Part shown: positions 41,568-50,646 of the stretch, one piece after another
Numbering within the stretch: position 1 is the first letter of the stretch
Layout of the letters: each line of letters opens with the position of its first letter
Assembly: GCA_040220415.1 (NCBI GenBank)
Contig: JAVJUV010000091.1
Location: 135,384 to 199,383, forward strand
Direction of reading: 5' to 3'
DNA from: JAVJUV01 sp040220415
GTDB taxonomy: Bacteria; Pseudomonadota; Alphaproteobacteria; Rhodobacterales; Rhodobacteraceae
Length of the DNA: 64,000 bases
Translations under genes and position numbers: made by a program
Notes under the pieces: generated by a model
What the model was told of the DNA's origin: nothing
Seen by the model: only the letters and a program-made list of their open reading frames with translations
The model's database searches: none

Positions 41568-42479
41568 GTGGAAGACAGCCGCACGAAAGAATTCAGCAAC
41601 GACCTCGAGACCGAGAGCGATGCGCCGATGGCCCTGAGTGTCGTCATTCCGGCATACAACGAGCAGGGCGCGATGGCGACGACGGTCGATGACGTGCGCT
41701 CGCAGCTTCAAGGCGCCGGGATCGAATACGAGATCATCGTTGTCGATGATGGTTCGACCGACAACACCCTGGAAGAAGCCAGGGCCACCGGGGTGCGCGT
41801 GTTGTCGAACCAGGTCAACTCCGGCTACGGCGCCGCCCTGAAGCGCGGTGTGAAGTCGGCCAGATACGAATTTGTTGCGATACTGGATGCCGACGGAACC
41901 TATCCGGCACGTTACCTGCCCGAGATGCTGGAACTTTGCCGCGATCAGGACATGGTGGTCGGCGACCGCGGCGCCGCCATGGCAAACGTTCCGCTGATCC
42001 GCCGGCCCGCAAAATGGTTCCTCAACACGTTTGCGTCTTTCCTGGCCGAACGAAAGCTGAATGATCTGAACTCGGGTCTCCGGGTCTTTCGGACGTCGGA
42101 ACTGATCCCGTTTCTCCCGCTGCTGCCGCAGGGCTTTTCGTTCACGACAACCATCACGCTATGCATGTCGGCCAACGGAAAGCGGATGATCTACACACCG
42201 ATCGAATACGGCAAACGTGTTGGAAAATCCAAGATCCGACCGATCGACTTCATCAACTTCCTGATCCTGATCCTTCGGATCTCGACACTCTTCAACCCAC
42301 TGCGGGTTTTCATTCCACTGGGTCTGTTCTTCATCATCATCGGGACCATAAAGTTCTTTATCGACGTGACCTTTGGCGACCTCTCGGAAACCGTGATCTT
42401 TGCATATCTTGCAGCGATCATGATTTGGTCACTTGGACTGATTGCGGATATGATCTCCCGGCTTCATCTCAGGCCATGA
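41568..42479 (+). CDS. GT2 polyprenyl-phosphate glycosyltransferase (DPM1/GtrB type)
   Basis: This 303-residue protein starts with GTG at 41568. LSVVIPAYNEQGAMATTVDDV, IIVVDDGSTDNTLEEA and the DxD-bearing VAILDADGTYPARYLPEML place it with dolichyl- and undecaprenyl-phosphate sugar synthases, and NDLNSGLRVFRTSEL is typical of this subgroup. Two C-terminal helices (LRVFIPLGLFFIIIGTIKFF, AYLAAIMIWSLGLIADMI) anchor it. It would load a sugar onto undecaprenyl phosphate for use by a periplasmic GT such as the adjacent GT39-like protein at 42556. A second enzyme of this kind lies at 49191. Confidence 0.9.
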   Translation: MEDSRTKEFSNDLETESDAPMALSVVIPAYNEQGAMATTVDDVRSQLQGAGIEYEIIVVDDGSTDNTLEEARATGVRVLSNQVNSGYGAALKRGVKSARYEFVAILDADGTYPARYLPEMLELCRDQDMVVGDRGAAMANVPLIRRPAKWFLNTFASFLAERKLNDLNSGLRVFRTSELIPFLPLLPQGFSFTTTITLCMSANGKRMIYTPIEYGKRVGKSKIRPIDFINFLILILRISTLFNPLRVFIPLGLFFIIIGTIKFFIDVTFGDLSETVIFAYLAAIMIWSLGLIADMISRLHLRP

Positions 42480-42555
42480 TCAAGGCTCTTCAGACAGATT
42501 TGCTGCCTTTCTGTCTTTCGGAAAACAAGGGCAGCCCGGTAACCGTGGTTTGTGA

Positions 42556-44253
42556 GTGATGCGTCTTGGTTTGGGCATATCGGGTCTCGTTCTTCTTGGC
42601 ATTGCCGTCTTTTCCTCGGCGGACGGCCTGACGGCGCAGCAAGCGGCGCTGCCCGGCGGCGCATCGGAAACCGGATTCCATCTATTCCTCATCTCACTGG
42701 CCGTTCTGGGACTCTATTTCATAGGTCTGGCACGGTTTACGGCACCCGAAGCGCAACGCGATCATCTGCTTCACTTCGACGACGCACCGCCACTTGCGGG
42801 AAAGCTGTTACTGGGCATTCTGCTCCTCGGGCTGGCGCTCAGGTCCTATTCCCTGGACACCGGCATATGGTTCGACGAAATGCTGATGCACGTCGGCTAC
42901 ATGTCGCTGGAACCGCTCGAAATTCTGACGACGTATAACGACGCCAACAATCACATTCTCTACACGTTCCTCGCCCGGCTCTCGATCGAGGCTTTCGGCG
43001 ACACTGTCTGGGCGATCCGCGTTCCTGCGGTGGCCTTCGGACTGGGCAGCATAGCGGCGATCTATGCCTTTTCGCGGCGCATCATGTCATGGCGCGAAGC
43101 CCTTATGGCCGCTTTCCTGCTGACCGTTTCGTTCCACCACATCTGGTTCAGCCAGAATGCGCGTGGCTACACGGCATTGCTTTTCTTTTCCCTTGTCTCC
43201 AGCATGTACCTGATCGACGCGATCCGCACCGGCGGCAAGGGGCGCTGGTTGGCCTATGCAGTGTCCGCAGCGCTTGGCGCGTTCACCCACCTGACCATCG
43301 GCTTCCTCTTCATCGGCCATTTCCTCTACTTCCTCTTCCGAGCGGCCACCAGCACCCGGCGGGACGAAAGCAAGGCGACAGGTTTCTGGGCCGGAATGGG
43401 CTACGGATTCGTACCGCTCGGGCTGCTGACCATCGCGGCTTACGCCATCGTCCTGCCCGACATCCTTGGCGGTGCCCTTCTGTCGACGGGGCTTCAGGAC
43501 GACTCCGAATGGACCAACCCGATCTGGGCAATCAGGGAACTCGTCACTTCGCTTCAGATCGGGTTTTCGGGATCGGGCGTACTTTTGGTCGGCGGATTCG
43601 TCGTGCTGGTCGGAATCGCGAGTTTTCTCAGGCGGGACAGTGCAGCGGTGGCCTTCCTTGTCATTCCTTGCGGGCTGGCGGTTCTGCTGATGACAAGTAT
43701 CGGATACACGCTCTTCCCGCGGTTCTTCTTCTTTGCGATGGGATTTGGCGTCGTGATCGTCATCCACGGCGCGACGGTACTGGGCCAGGTCGCGGCGCGG
43801 GTTCTCGACCTCGAACCGCGGAAAGCGGCTCTGGTTGCACTGCTGCCCAGTCTTCTGCTGGTCGCAGGTTCGGTATTATCGCTGCAGCATGTCTACTTCC
43901 CAAAGCAAAGTTACGCGCAGTCCATCGCGTACCTGGAAGAACGGCTTCAGCCTGCGGACACGGTTGCCGTCATCGGCGTGGCCGAGCTTCCCTACCTCAC
44001 CTACTATGGGAAGGACTGGTCGCACGTCGGCTCGGCAGAAGAAATCGAGGCCCTGCTTCAACGGGCGCCGGGGCGTGTCTGGGCCATCTACACCTTGCCC
44101 GTGCAACTACACTCGGCCCACCCTGACATCGTGGCATTGCTGGAAAGCCGGTTCACGACAGAAATGGTCTTCTATAGCTCGCTGGGCGGCGGCGAGATCG
44201 TGCTGAGCCTGTCGACCGACACCCCGTCTGCGGACGACCGAGGATTGGAATAG
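42556..44253 (+). CDS. GT39-like membrane glycosyltransferase
   Basis: This 565-residue polytopic membrane protein has about 12 hydrophobic segments. The first periplasmic loop SLDTGIWFDEMLMHVGYMSLEPLEILTTYNDANNHILYTFLARL has the DE pair and the NNH segment typical of GT39/ArnT and related PMT-fold enzymes, and SFHHIWFSQNARGYTALLFFSL matches the second conserved loop. It would transfer a sugar from polyprenyl phosphate to a periplasmic acceptor, probably the sugar loaded by the GT2 encoded just upstream. The start is GTG 42556 or ATG 42559. Only 4 bases separate it from asnB. Confidence 0.82.
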   Translation: MMRLGLGISGLVLLGIAVFSSADGLTAQQAALPGGASETGFHLFLISLAVLGLYFIGLARFTAPEAQRDHLLHFDDAPPLAGKLLLGILLLGLALRSYSLDTGIWFDEMLMHVGYMSLEPLEILTTYNDANNHILYTFLARLSIEAFGDTVWAIRVPAVAFGLGSIAAIYAFSRRIMSWREALMAAFLLTVSFHHIWFSQNARGYTALLFFSLVSSMYLIDAIRTGGKGRWLAYAVSAALGAFTHLTIGFLFIGHFLYFLFRAATSTRRDESKATGFWAGMGYGFVPLGLLTIAAYAIVLPDILGGALLSTGLQDDSEWTNPIWAIRELVTSLQIGFSGSGVLLVGGFVVLVGIASFLRRDSAAVAFLVIPCGLAVLLMTSIGYTLFPRFFFFAMGFGVVIVIHGATVLGQVAARVLDLEPRKAALVALLPSLLLVAGSVLSLQHVYFPKQSYAQSIAYLEERLQPADTVAVIGVAELPYLTYYGKDWSHVGSAEEIEALLQRAPGRVWAIYTLPVQLHSAHPDIVALLESRFTTEMVFYSSLGGGEIVLSLSTDTPSADDRGLE

Positions 44254-44257
44254 TCAG

Positions 44258-46159
44258 ATGTGCGGAATTTGCGGAGTGATGCGGATCGGTTCGGGCCTTG
44301 CGGCCGATGATACCCAAATACTGGAAGTCATGACCGATACCCTGGCGCATCGGGGACCGAACGATCGCGGCACGTGGAACGACGGAACCACGGGGCTTGG
44401 ACATCGTCGCCTGTCGGTTATCGACCTGTCATCCGCCGGCCACCAACCCATGTCCAACGAGGACGAACGCGTCATCATCTCCTACAATGGCGAAGTCTAT
44501 AACTTCCGCGAATTGAAGCAGAAGCACCGCCTCGAGGAAAAGGGCCATGTCTTCAGGTCCCAGACCGACACCGAGGTCCTGGTGCACCTGTTCGAAGAAC
44601 TGGGCGCCGACATGGCCTCGGAACTCAGCGGCATGTTCGCCTTCGCAATCTGGGATCGGAACACCGGGACGCTACACCTGTTTCGGGACCGGTACGGCAT
44701 CAAGCCGCTGTTCTACCAGAAGGACGGCACTCATTTCCGCTTCGGATCCGAGATAAAGGCAATCATCGCCGACCGCCGAGTTCCGCGCCGCCCGTGTTTG
44801 CAGGCAATGCACGATTTCCTCACGTTCAACTATGTCCCAGACACCCAGACCGCGTTCGAGGGTATTCACGAAGTGCCGCCGGGGCACGTCATGTCGGTTG
44901 CCAGCGACGGCACGACGACGCTCAGGCGCTACTGGGATCTGGACTTCACGGCCTCGAACTCGATCACGGAAGAGGAAGCGGTGGAGGAATCCTTCCGGCT
45001 GATGGACGAGTCCCTGGAACGCCATTTGATCGCGGACGTCCCGATCGGGATATTCCTGTCAGGCGGCCTCGATTCCAGCACGCTGGTCGCGCTTATGGCC
45101 CGCCACTCGGATGCGCAACTTCATACCTACTCGGTCGGCTTCGAGGATCAAAGTTTCAACGAACTGCCCTATGCCCGAATTGTCGCCGATCACTTCAAGA
45201 CCAAACATCGCGAGGTCATCGTCACTGCCGACATGGTCCGCGAACTGCTTCCACTGAGCATTTCCTTCATCGACGAGCCTTATGGCGATGGCTCGGCCAT
45301 TCCGACCTATTGCGTCAGTGAAATCGCCAAGGACGAAGTCGTCGTCGTCCTTTCGGGCGAAGGTGGGGACGAGGTTTTTGCCGGCTACGACACATACGCC
45401 GCCTACAAGACCTACAAGATGGCACGGCGGGTGCCCGGATTCATACGTAACGGAATAATCTCGCCCTTGGCGCAACTTCTGCCGGTCTCGGACAAGAAAC
45501 TGAGTTTCGAGTTCAAGCTGAAGCGGTTCCTCGGCGGTCTCGACCTGCCGCCGGAAGAGGCGCATTTGTGGTGGCGTATCGTTTTGACCGAGGCGCAGAA
45601 GAACGACATCTATTCCGAAAGAGTCCGGAACGAACTGGTCCCCGAAGCCTCGGTCCGCCATTTCCGCGAAAGGTTCGCGCGTTGCGATGCCGAAGAGGTT
45701 CTGTCGAGGCTGATGTACATCGACTCCACGCTCTTCCTGCCGGACGATCTGATGATCAAGAACGACCGCATGACGATGGCGCATTCGCTGGAAGCGCGCG
45801 TTCCCTTCACGGATCCTGAACTCACCGGCTATCTTGGAAAGGTGCCTCCGGCGTTCAAGATGAAGAACGGGCGAAAGAAGCACCTGATGCGCAAGGCGAT
45901 GGAAGGCTATCTGCCCCCCGAGATTCTCGACAAGAAGAAGGTCGGTCTCGAGATGCCCTATTCACGGTGGCTCAGGACCGACCTGTCGGACATGGTCAAC
46001 GATTATCTGGGCGAAGAACGGCTTCGAAGGACCGACCTCTTCAATCCCGCCGCAATATCCCGCCTGGTCAGTGAACACATGTCGGGCAAACGTGACCACG
46101 GCCGTCCCCTTTGGGGCCTTCTGAACTACTCGATGTGGCACGAGATGTATATCGAATGA
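44258..46159 (+). CDS. asnB: asparagine synthase (glutamine-hydrolysing) family protein
   Basis: This 633-residue amidotransferase has an N-terminal class II glutaminase domain starting MCGICGVM, with Cys2 as nucleophile, LAHRGPNDRGTW and SYNGEVYNFRELK. The C-terminal ATP-dependent synthetase domain has the PP-loop IFLSGGLDSSTLVALMA and GEGGDEVFAGYDTY. Sequence alone cannot tell asparagine synthesis from sugar amidation. In polysaccharide loci this family (for example Pseudomonas WbpS) is associated with converting hexuronic acids to uronamides. The HexNAc 6-dehydrogenase at 56141 could supply such a uronic acid, so a glycan-modifying role is plausible. It sits inside a glycosyltransferase operon. 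Confidence 0.93.
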   Translation: MCGICGVMRIGSGLAADDTQILEVMTDTLAHRGPNDRGTWNDGTTGLGHRRLSVIDLSSAGHQPMSNEDERVIISYNGEVYNFRELKQKHRLEEKGHVFRSQTDTEVLVHLFEELGADMASELSGMFAFAIWDRNTGTLHLFRDRYGIKPLFYQKDGTHFRFGSEIKAIIADRRVPRRPCLQAMHDFLTFNYVPDTQTAFEGIHEVPPGHVMSVASDGTTTLRRYWDLDFTASNSITEEEAVEESFRLMDESLERHLIADVPIGIFLSGGLDSSTLVALMARHSDAQLHTYSVGFEDQSFNELPYARIVADHFKTKHREVIVTADMVRELLPLSISFIDEPYGDGSAIPTYCVSEIAKDEVVVVLSGEGGDEVFAGYDTYAAYKTYKMARRVPGFIRNGIISPLAQLLPVSDKKLSFEFKLKRFLGGLDLPPEEAHLWWRIVLTEAQKNDIYSERVRNELVPEASVRHFRERFARCDAEEVLSRLMYIDSTLFLPDDLMIKNDRMTMAHSLEARVPFTDPELTGYLGKVPPAFKMKNGRKKHLMRKAMEGYLPPEILDKKKVGLEMPYSRWLRTDLSDMVNDYLGEERLRRTDLFNPAAISRLVSEHMSGKRDHGRPLWGLLNYSMWHEMYIE

Positions 46160-46253
46160 TCCACGACCCGCATCATACGGACCTCGTCGAGACGACCGGT
46201 ACCATAGCCATCGGACACACGGCCATTGTTTGTGGCTGGGGCAACGGTTTCCG

Positions 46254-46655
46254 ATGAAAGCGCAACTGAAAAACAGCCGATTCATGCGTTTTTTCGGCAT
46301 TTCCAGCATCGGTACGGTCGCCGACTATCTGACCGCGCTTTTCCTATACTCGGTTCTTGGTCTTTCAGGTGTTGCCGCCTCGACGCTGGGCTTCCTGCTT
46401 GGCACGGTCCTCAATTACCTCGGTCATCATCACTTCACATTCGCCACGGGCGATGGCGAAGCGGCAACGCTGATCGGTTTCCTGAAGTACCTGGGGGCGG
46501 TCCTTGCGTCGCTGGCGGTTCGGCTTCTGGTGCTGATCGGGCTTGAAGGGGCAACCTCTCTGCCGTTCTGGGTCATCTTGTCTGTCGCCTTCGCGGCGTC
46601 TTTCATGTGCAGCTACGTTATCTCGCTCTTCTGGGTTTTCCGGAGAAAGACTTGA
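46254..46655 (+). CDS. GtrA family protein
   Basis: This is a small 133-residue membrane protein with four transmembrane helices. RFFGISSIGTVADYLTALFLYSVLGLSG and STLGFLLGTVLNYLGHHHFTFATG fit the GtrA/DPMS pattern, in which GtrA helps flip undecaprenyl-phosphate-linked sugars. ATG 46254 is preferred over an in-frame GTG at 46230. It lies 94 bases after asnB and 136 bases before a flavoenzyme gene on the same strand. A second GtrA gene lies at 50223. Confidence 0.88.
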   Translation: MKAQLKNSRFMRFFGISSIGTVADYLTALFLYSVLGLSGVAASTLGFLLGTVLNYLGHHHFTFATGDGEAATLIGFLKYLGAVLASLAVRLLVLIGLEGATSLPFWVILSVAFAASFMCSYVISLFWVFRRKT

Positions 46656-46791
46656 CCAAAATCACCGTTCACCCATCCTTTCAGGCCAATCATCGGCAAC
46701 GCGGCAAGCCCTGCGATCGCCTGAACGGTGCGGTGTCGCCCCGGGTCCGTGGCACGCACTGCCGGGCATAACGAGTATTGGAGTCCATCGT

Positions 46792-48240
46792 ATGACAGCA
46801 CATGATAACGCTCACCCCGAAAGCCCCAAAATCAACATTCTGGGCGCAGGCCCGGCCGGCATTGCGGCGGCCTACGCGATTGCCGGAACAGGCGGCTCGA
46901 AGGTCAGAGTCATCGAACGCGCGCCGGTCGCGGGTGGTAATGCTGGGTCTTTCGAGGTCGAAGGCGTGACCTGCGACTTCGGTTCGCACCGGTTTCACCC
47001 CGCCGCCGATCCCAAGGTTCTGGCGGACGTGAAGGCGCTGCTGGGCGACGATCTGTTGTTGCAGCCCCGGCACGGAAGAATCCGCCTGGGCGGCAAATGG
47101 ATTCACTTCCCGCTGAAACCGCTCGACGCGATTGTGAACCTGCCCAAAAGCTTCGCGGCGAAGCTCTTGTTGGATAGCGCGACAAAGCCTCTTCGCAAGA
47201 AACGCGCCCACGACGATCCGACTTTCTCGAACATCCTTTACGATGGGCTTGGTCCCACCATATCCGAGAGCTTCTATTTTCCTTACGTCCGCAAGCTCTG
47301 GGGACTCGAGCCTGACAAGCTGGCCGTTACCCTTGCCGAACGGCGCGTCGGCAGCGGCTCGGTCGGCAAGATCCTGATGAAGATGGCGCGAATGTTGCCC
47401 GGCATGGCCGACGAGACAGCCGGACGGTTCTACTATCCCAGGAAAGGATTTGGCCAGATCAGCAGCGCCATGAAGACTCGCGCGGAATCCCTTGGCGCCG
47501 AATTCGAACTTGGCCAGAACATCGTCCGGATCGACCGCGAAGGCGACCGCGTAACCGCTGTCTGGACGGACGACGGTTCAGGGGAGGTCCGTCGAGACTC
47601 CGACCAGCTTCTCTCCACGATTCCGCTTTCCGCGCTTGTCCGGCTGATGAACCCGCCGGCTCCGCCCGAGGTCCTGGAAGCAGTAGAAAGTATCCGTTTC
47701 CGGGGCATGATTCTGATCTACCTCGTCCTGGAAACCCCGCAGTTCACCGAGTACGACGCGCATTACTTCCCTGAAACGTCGATCCCGATCAGCCGGATGT
47801 CCGAGCCGAAGAACTACTCTTCCTCGACGGAACCCGGGGACGTGACCGTGTTGTGTGCGGAATTGCCTTGCGATCCCGGCGAGCAATGGTGGGACATGTC
47901 GGACGAGGAACTGGGAGGCAAATTTTGCGATTGGCTCGGCAGTCTCGGGCTTCCTGTGAATGTACCGGTGCGCCGAACGATCACACGGCGCCTGTCCCAT
48001 GCCTATCCGGTCTATGACCTGAACTATAAGCAGAACTTCGACCGGATCGATGGCTGGCTGCGCGGTCTTGACGGACTGGTCGTCTTTGGGCGGCAGGGTC
48101 TGTTTGCCCACGACAACACCCACCACGCTTTCGCAATGGCCTACGCCGCTGCCGATTGCCTGGATGCGGAGGGCAAACTGGACCCGGCGAAGTGGGACGC
48201 CTACCGGGAAGAATTCACGCACCACACCGTCGAGGACTGA
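46792..48240 (+). CDS. NAD(P)/FAD-dependent oxidoreductase (UDP-galactopyranose mutase/amine oxidase-like)
   Basis: This is a 482-residue flavoprotein. The ATG at 46792 gives MTAHDNAHPESPKINILGAGPAGIAAAYAIAGTG, with the FAD-binding GxGxxG; the frame is open well upstream but that part is not protein-like. CDFGSHRFHPAADPKVLADVK and VRKLWGLEPDKLAVTLAERRVG, then YYPRKGFGQISSAMKTRAESLGAEFEL, match the protoporphyrinogen oxidase/UGM superfamily used in polysaccharide clusters. The protein at 62056 shares the same ordered motifs. A role in ring contraction of a nucleotide sugar or in oxidation of a lipid-linked sugar is possible. The deacetylase gene starts 5 bases downstream. Confidence 0.82.
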   Translation: MTAHDNAHPESPKINILGAGPAGIAAAYAIAGTGGSKVRVIERAPVAGGNAGSFEVEGVTCDFGSHRFHPAADPKVLADVKALLGDDLLLQPRHGRIRLGGKWIHFPLKPLDAIVNLPKSFAAKLLLDSATKPLRKKRAHDDPTFSNILYDGLGPTISESFYFPYVRKLWGLEPDKLAVTLAERRVGSGSVGKILMKMARMLPGMADETAGRFYYPRKGFGQISSAMKTRAESLGAEFELGQNIVRIDREGDRVTAVWTDDGSGEVRRDSDQLLSTIPLSALVRLMNPPAPPEVLEAVESIRFRGMILIYLVLETPQFTEYDAHYFPETSIPISRMSEPKNYSSSTEPGDVTVLCAELPCDPGEQWWDMSDEELGGKFCDWLGSLGLPVNVPVRRTITRRLSHAYPVYDLNYKQNFDRIDGWLRGLDGLVVFGRQGLFAHDNTHHAFAMAYAAADCLDAEGKLDPAKWDAYREEFTHHTVED

Positions 48241-48245
48241 CAAGG

Positions 48246-48998
48246 GTGGCCAAGCCGCATCTGGATATCCTGATGTACCACTCGATCTCGGATCGGGGCG
48301 GGCCGACGTCGATCGAACCAAAAGTATTCGAGGCGCAAATGTCGGCACTTTCGGCCTCTGGGCGACCGGTCATCGGACTCGACGAGGTTGCCGAAGGCAA
48401 CTGGCATGATGGCGCGGTCGTGCTGACATTCGACGACGCGTTCCAGGATTTTGCCGACGCCGCCTGGCCCGTGCTGCAACGCTTCGGTCTTCAGGCTGTG
48501 GTCTATGTCCCCACGGGGCGTGTCGGGGCAGCCGAAAACTGGGTCGGCGCGCTTGTGCCGCCCAGGCCGCTGATGAACTGGGACACGATCCGGCACCTCG
48601 CAGAACAGGGTGTGACCTTTGGCAATCACAGCATCACCCATCCCGACCTGACCGCGCTCGACCCTCGGACGCTGAAGCGCGAACTGGAGGAATCGAAATC
48701 CATCCTGGAGCAGGAAATCGGCCGGCCGGTCAAGCACTTCGCGCCGCCATATGGAAAAAGCACTGCCGCAGTCCGAAACGCCATCGCGTCCGGCCATGTC
48801 ACGTCGGTCGGAACCCGCCTTGACCGCGCCACCCGGCACTCGGACATGCATGATCTTCCCCGGCTCGAGATGTTCTACTTTCGGGACACAAGGCACTGGC
48901 ACCGCCATCTCGACGGCAAAGGCGGCCCTTACCTTTCGCTTCGCCGCGGACTTCGTGCAATCCGGAACGCGGTGTCACATCCTTCGCAGAGAGCTTGA
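48246..48998 (+). CDS. polysaccharide deacetylase family protein
   Basis: This is a 250-residue NodB-homology protein (carbohydrate esterase 4 type). The GTG at 48246 is 9 bases after GAGGA and opens AKPHLDILMYHSISDRGG. The catalytic region VVLTFDDAFQDFADAAWPVLQ holds the Asp pair. The His metal ligands are in FGNHSITHPDLTALD, and the downstream motif is FAPPYGKSTAAVRNAI. It would remove N- or O-acetyl groups from a sugar. No signal peptide is seen, so it probably acts on a lipid-linked or cytosolic intermediate. It follows the flavoenzyme gene and precedes a GtrB-like gene by 192 bases. Confidence 0.88.
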   Translation: MAKPHLDILMYHSISDRGGPTSIEPKVFEAQMSALSASGRPVIGLDEVAEGNWHDGAVVLTFDDAFQDFADAAWPVLQRFGLQAVVYVPTGRVGAAENWVGALVPPRPLMNWDTIRHLAEQGVTFGNHSITHPDLTALDPRTLKRELEESKSILEQEIGRPVKHFAPPYGKSTAAVRNAIASGHVTSVGTRLDRATRHSDMHDLPRLEMFYFRDTRHWHRHLDGKGGPYLSLRRGLRAIRNAVSHPSQRA

Positions 48999-49190
48999 GG
49001 ACCGACCAATTTTCCGTTTCCGGTTCCACACAAAGCATTCAAGATCGGCGAATTGTCCGAAAATCGAAGGCTTTTTCACCAGGGTCCGCAAGCGCGCTGG
49101 ACCTTACGCGCCCAACTTGCGACTATTCCCTGGGTTTTTGGGTGCTGTTCCTGCCGATCCTTAGTAAATGAATCCCGTTTCCGGTGTGCC

Positions 49191-50186
49191 ATGCCTTTGA
49201 TATCCATCGTTTCGCCCTGCTTCAACGAAGAGGACAACGTCGCCGAGTGCTACGAAGCGGTGAAGCGGATCTTCGACGAGCATCTGCCTGGATACGACAG
49301 ACAGCATGTATTCGTGGACAACGCCTCGACTGACCGCACGGTCGAGATCGTCAAGGAAATCGCAGCCAAGGATCCGTCAGTCGGACTGGTCGTGAATTCA
49401 AGAAACTTCGGCGTCTTCCGCTCGTCGTTCAACGGGCTGCGGTATGCGAAAGGCGATGCGGTCCTCGTCATGCTGCCCGTGGATCTTCAGGATCCGCCCG
49501 ACCTTCTGCCTGAATTCGTGAAGCTCTGGGAAAGCGGCTACGACATCGTTGCCGGGGCCCGAAAGAACCGCAAGGAAAGCCTGTTTCTTCGCGCCGGCAG
49601 ATCCATCTTCTATCGCATCGTGAACACGCTGTCCGACTTCGAGCTGACGCCCGACGTGGGCGAGCTTCAGCTTGTCGACAGGAAGGTCCTGGATGCCGCA
49701 CTGTCCTTCAACGACCAGTATCCGTATATCCGCGGCATCCTGGCATCGGTCGGGTTCAAGCGCATCATCGTGCCTTACGACTGGGAAGTGCGCAAACGCG
49801 GGCTCTCGAAGCACAATCTTCTCATGCTGGTCGATCAGGCGATGAACGCGATTTTCTCGTTTACGCGTGCGCCGATGCGTTTCTGCACGTTCTCCGGAAC
49901 CATTATCGCCATTCTGAGCATTCTTTTCGCGATATTCTCGGCCGTGCTCTGGCTGTTCACTCCGGACCTTGCGCCGCGCGGGACTACGACCATCATCGTG
50001 GCGCTTTTCCTGCTTTCGGGTATCCAGCTGTTCTTCATCGGCATCCTTGGCGAATACGTGACCTCGATCCAGTCTCAGGTCCGCGGAGGACCGATGGTGA
50101 TCGAACGCGAGAGGGTGAACCTGGACGAACCCGAGCACGAGGCAGACAAGCAAAAGCCCAGACCGGCGGCAAAAGCGAAACGCTGA
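49191..50186 (+). CDS. GtrB-like GT2 polyprenyl-phosphate glycosyltransferase
   Basis: This 331-residue enzyme begins MPLISIVSPCFNEEDNVAECYEAVKRIF, with HVFVDNASTDRTVEIV and the metal site in LPVDLQDPPDLLPEFVKLW. YDIVAGARKNRKES and the two C-terminal helices (FSGTIIAILSILFAIFSAVLWLF, ALFLLSGIQLFFIGILGEY) are the GtrB/ArnC layout. It would attach a sugar to undecaprenyl phosphate. Its tail after residue 300 is charged (EPEHEADKQKPRPAAKAKR). A GtrA gene (50223) converges on it 36 bases downstream, so the flipping partner may be that protein. Upstream in-frame sequence to 49053 is not family-like. Confidence 0.92.
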   Translation: MPLISIVSPCFNEEDNVAECYEAVKRIFDEHLPGYDRQHVFVDNASTDRTVEIVKEIAAKDPSVGLVVNSRNFGVFRSSFNGLRYAKGDAVLVMLPVDLQDPPDLLPEFVKLWESGYDIVAGARKNRKESLFLRAGRSIFYRIVNTLSDFELTPDVGELQLVDRKVLDAALSFNDQYPYIRGILASVGFKRIIVPYDWEVRKRGLSKHNLLMLVDQAMNAIFSFTRAPMRFCTFSGTIIAILSILFAIFSAVLWLFTPDLAPRGTTTIIVALFLLSGIQLFFIGILGEYVTSIQSQVRGGPMVIERERVNLDEPEHEADKQKPRPAAKAKR

Positions 50187-50222
50187 GGGTCGCGAACGAT
50201 CATTCGCCAGATCGGAATGCGC

Positions 50223-50645
50223 TCAGCGCGTGTCCGATCCGTTTCCCGATGATCGTATCGCGTTCACGAAGGGGATGGTCCCCGTCAGCACGATGGATAT
50301 CCCGATAAACGAGATCACGAAGGTGATGACCATCAGCGCAAGCTGTGCGATCAGAGGCGACATGCCGTGTTCCATCGCAAGCGACAACCCAACCCTGTTG
50401 ACCAGGTAGGCCACGACATAGACCAAGACATAAGCCGGCAACCGGGAATAACCCGTCGTGCCGAATACGAACCTTCCGTGGATCATGAAGTTCCAGAGAA
50501 TGCCGATCGAGAACGAGATTATCAGCGCCGTCTGCGGATGCAGCCCTGCCAGATACAGAATGGCAAACAGGGAATAGCCGAACGCGAAGTTGACGACGCC
50601 GGTCAGGCCGAACTTGATGAAACGCTTGATCCAACTGTCGCTCAT
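50223..50645 (-). CDS. GtrA family protein
   Basis: This 140-residue protein has four transmembrane helices, starting KRFIKFGLTGVVNFAFGYSLFAILYLAGLHPQTALIISFSIGILWNFMIHGRFVFGTT, with the conserved WN(F) and charged segment of GtrA proteins. The start at 50645 leaves 1 base after the stop of the upstream SDR gene, which makes it the fifth gene of the CDP-sugar operon. This suggests that a sugar made by that operon travels to the periplasm on undecaprenyl phosphate, loaded by a GtrB-like enzyme such as 49191. Confidence 0.9.
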   Translation of the reverse strand: MSDSWIKRFIKFGLTGVVNFAFGYSLFAILYLAGLHPQTALIISFSIGILWNFMIHGRFVFGTTGYSRLPAYVLVYVVAYLVNRVGLSLAMEHGMSPLIAQLALMVITFVISFIGISIVLTGTIPFVNAIRSSGNGSDTR

Positions 50646-50646
50646 G

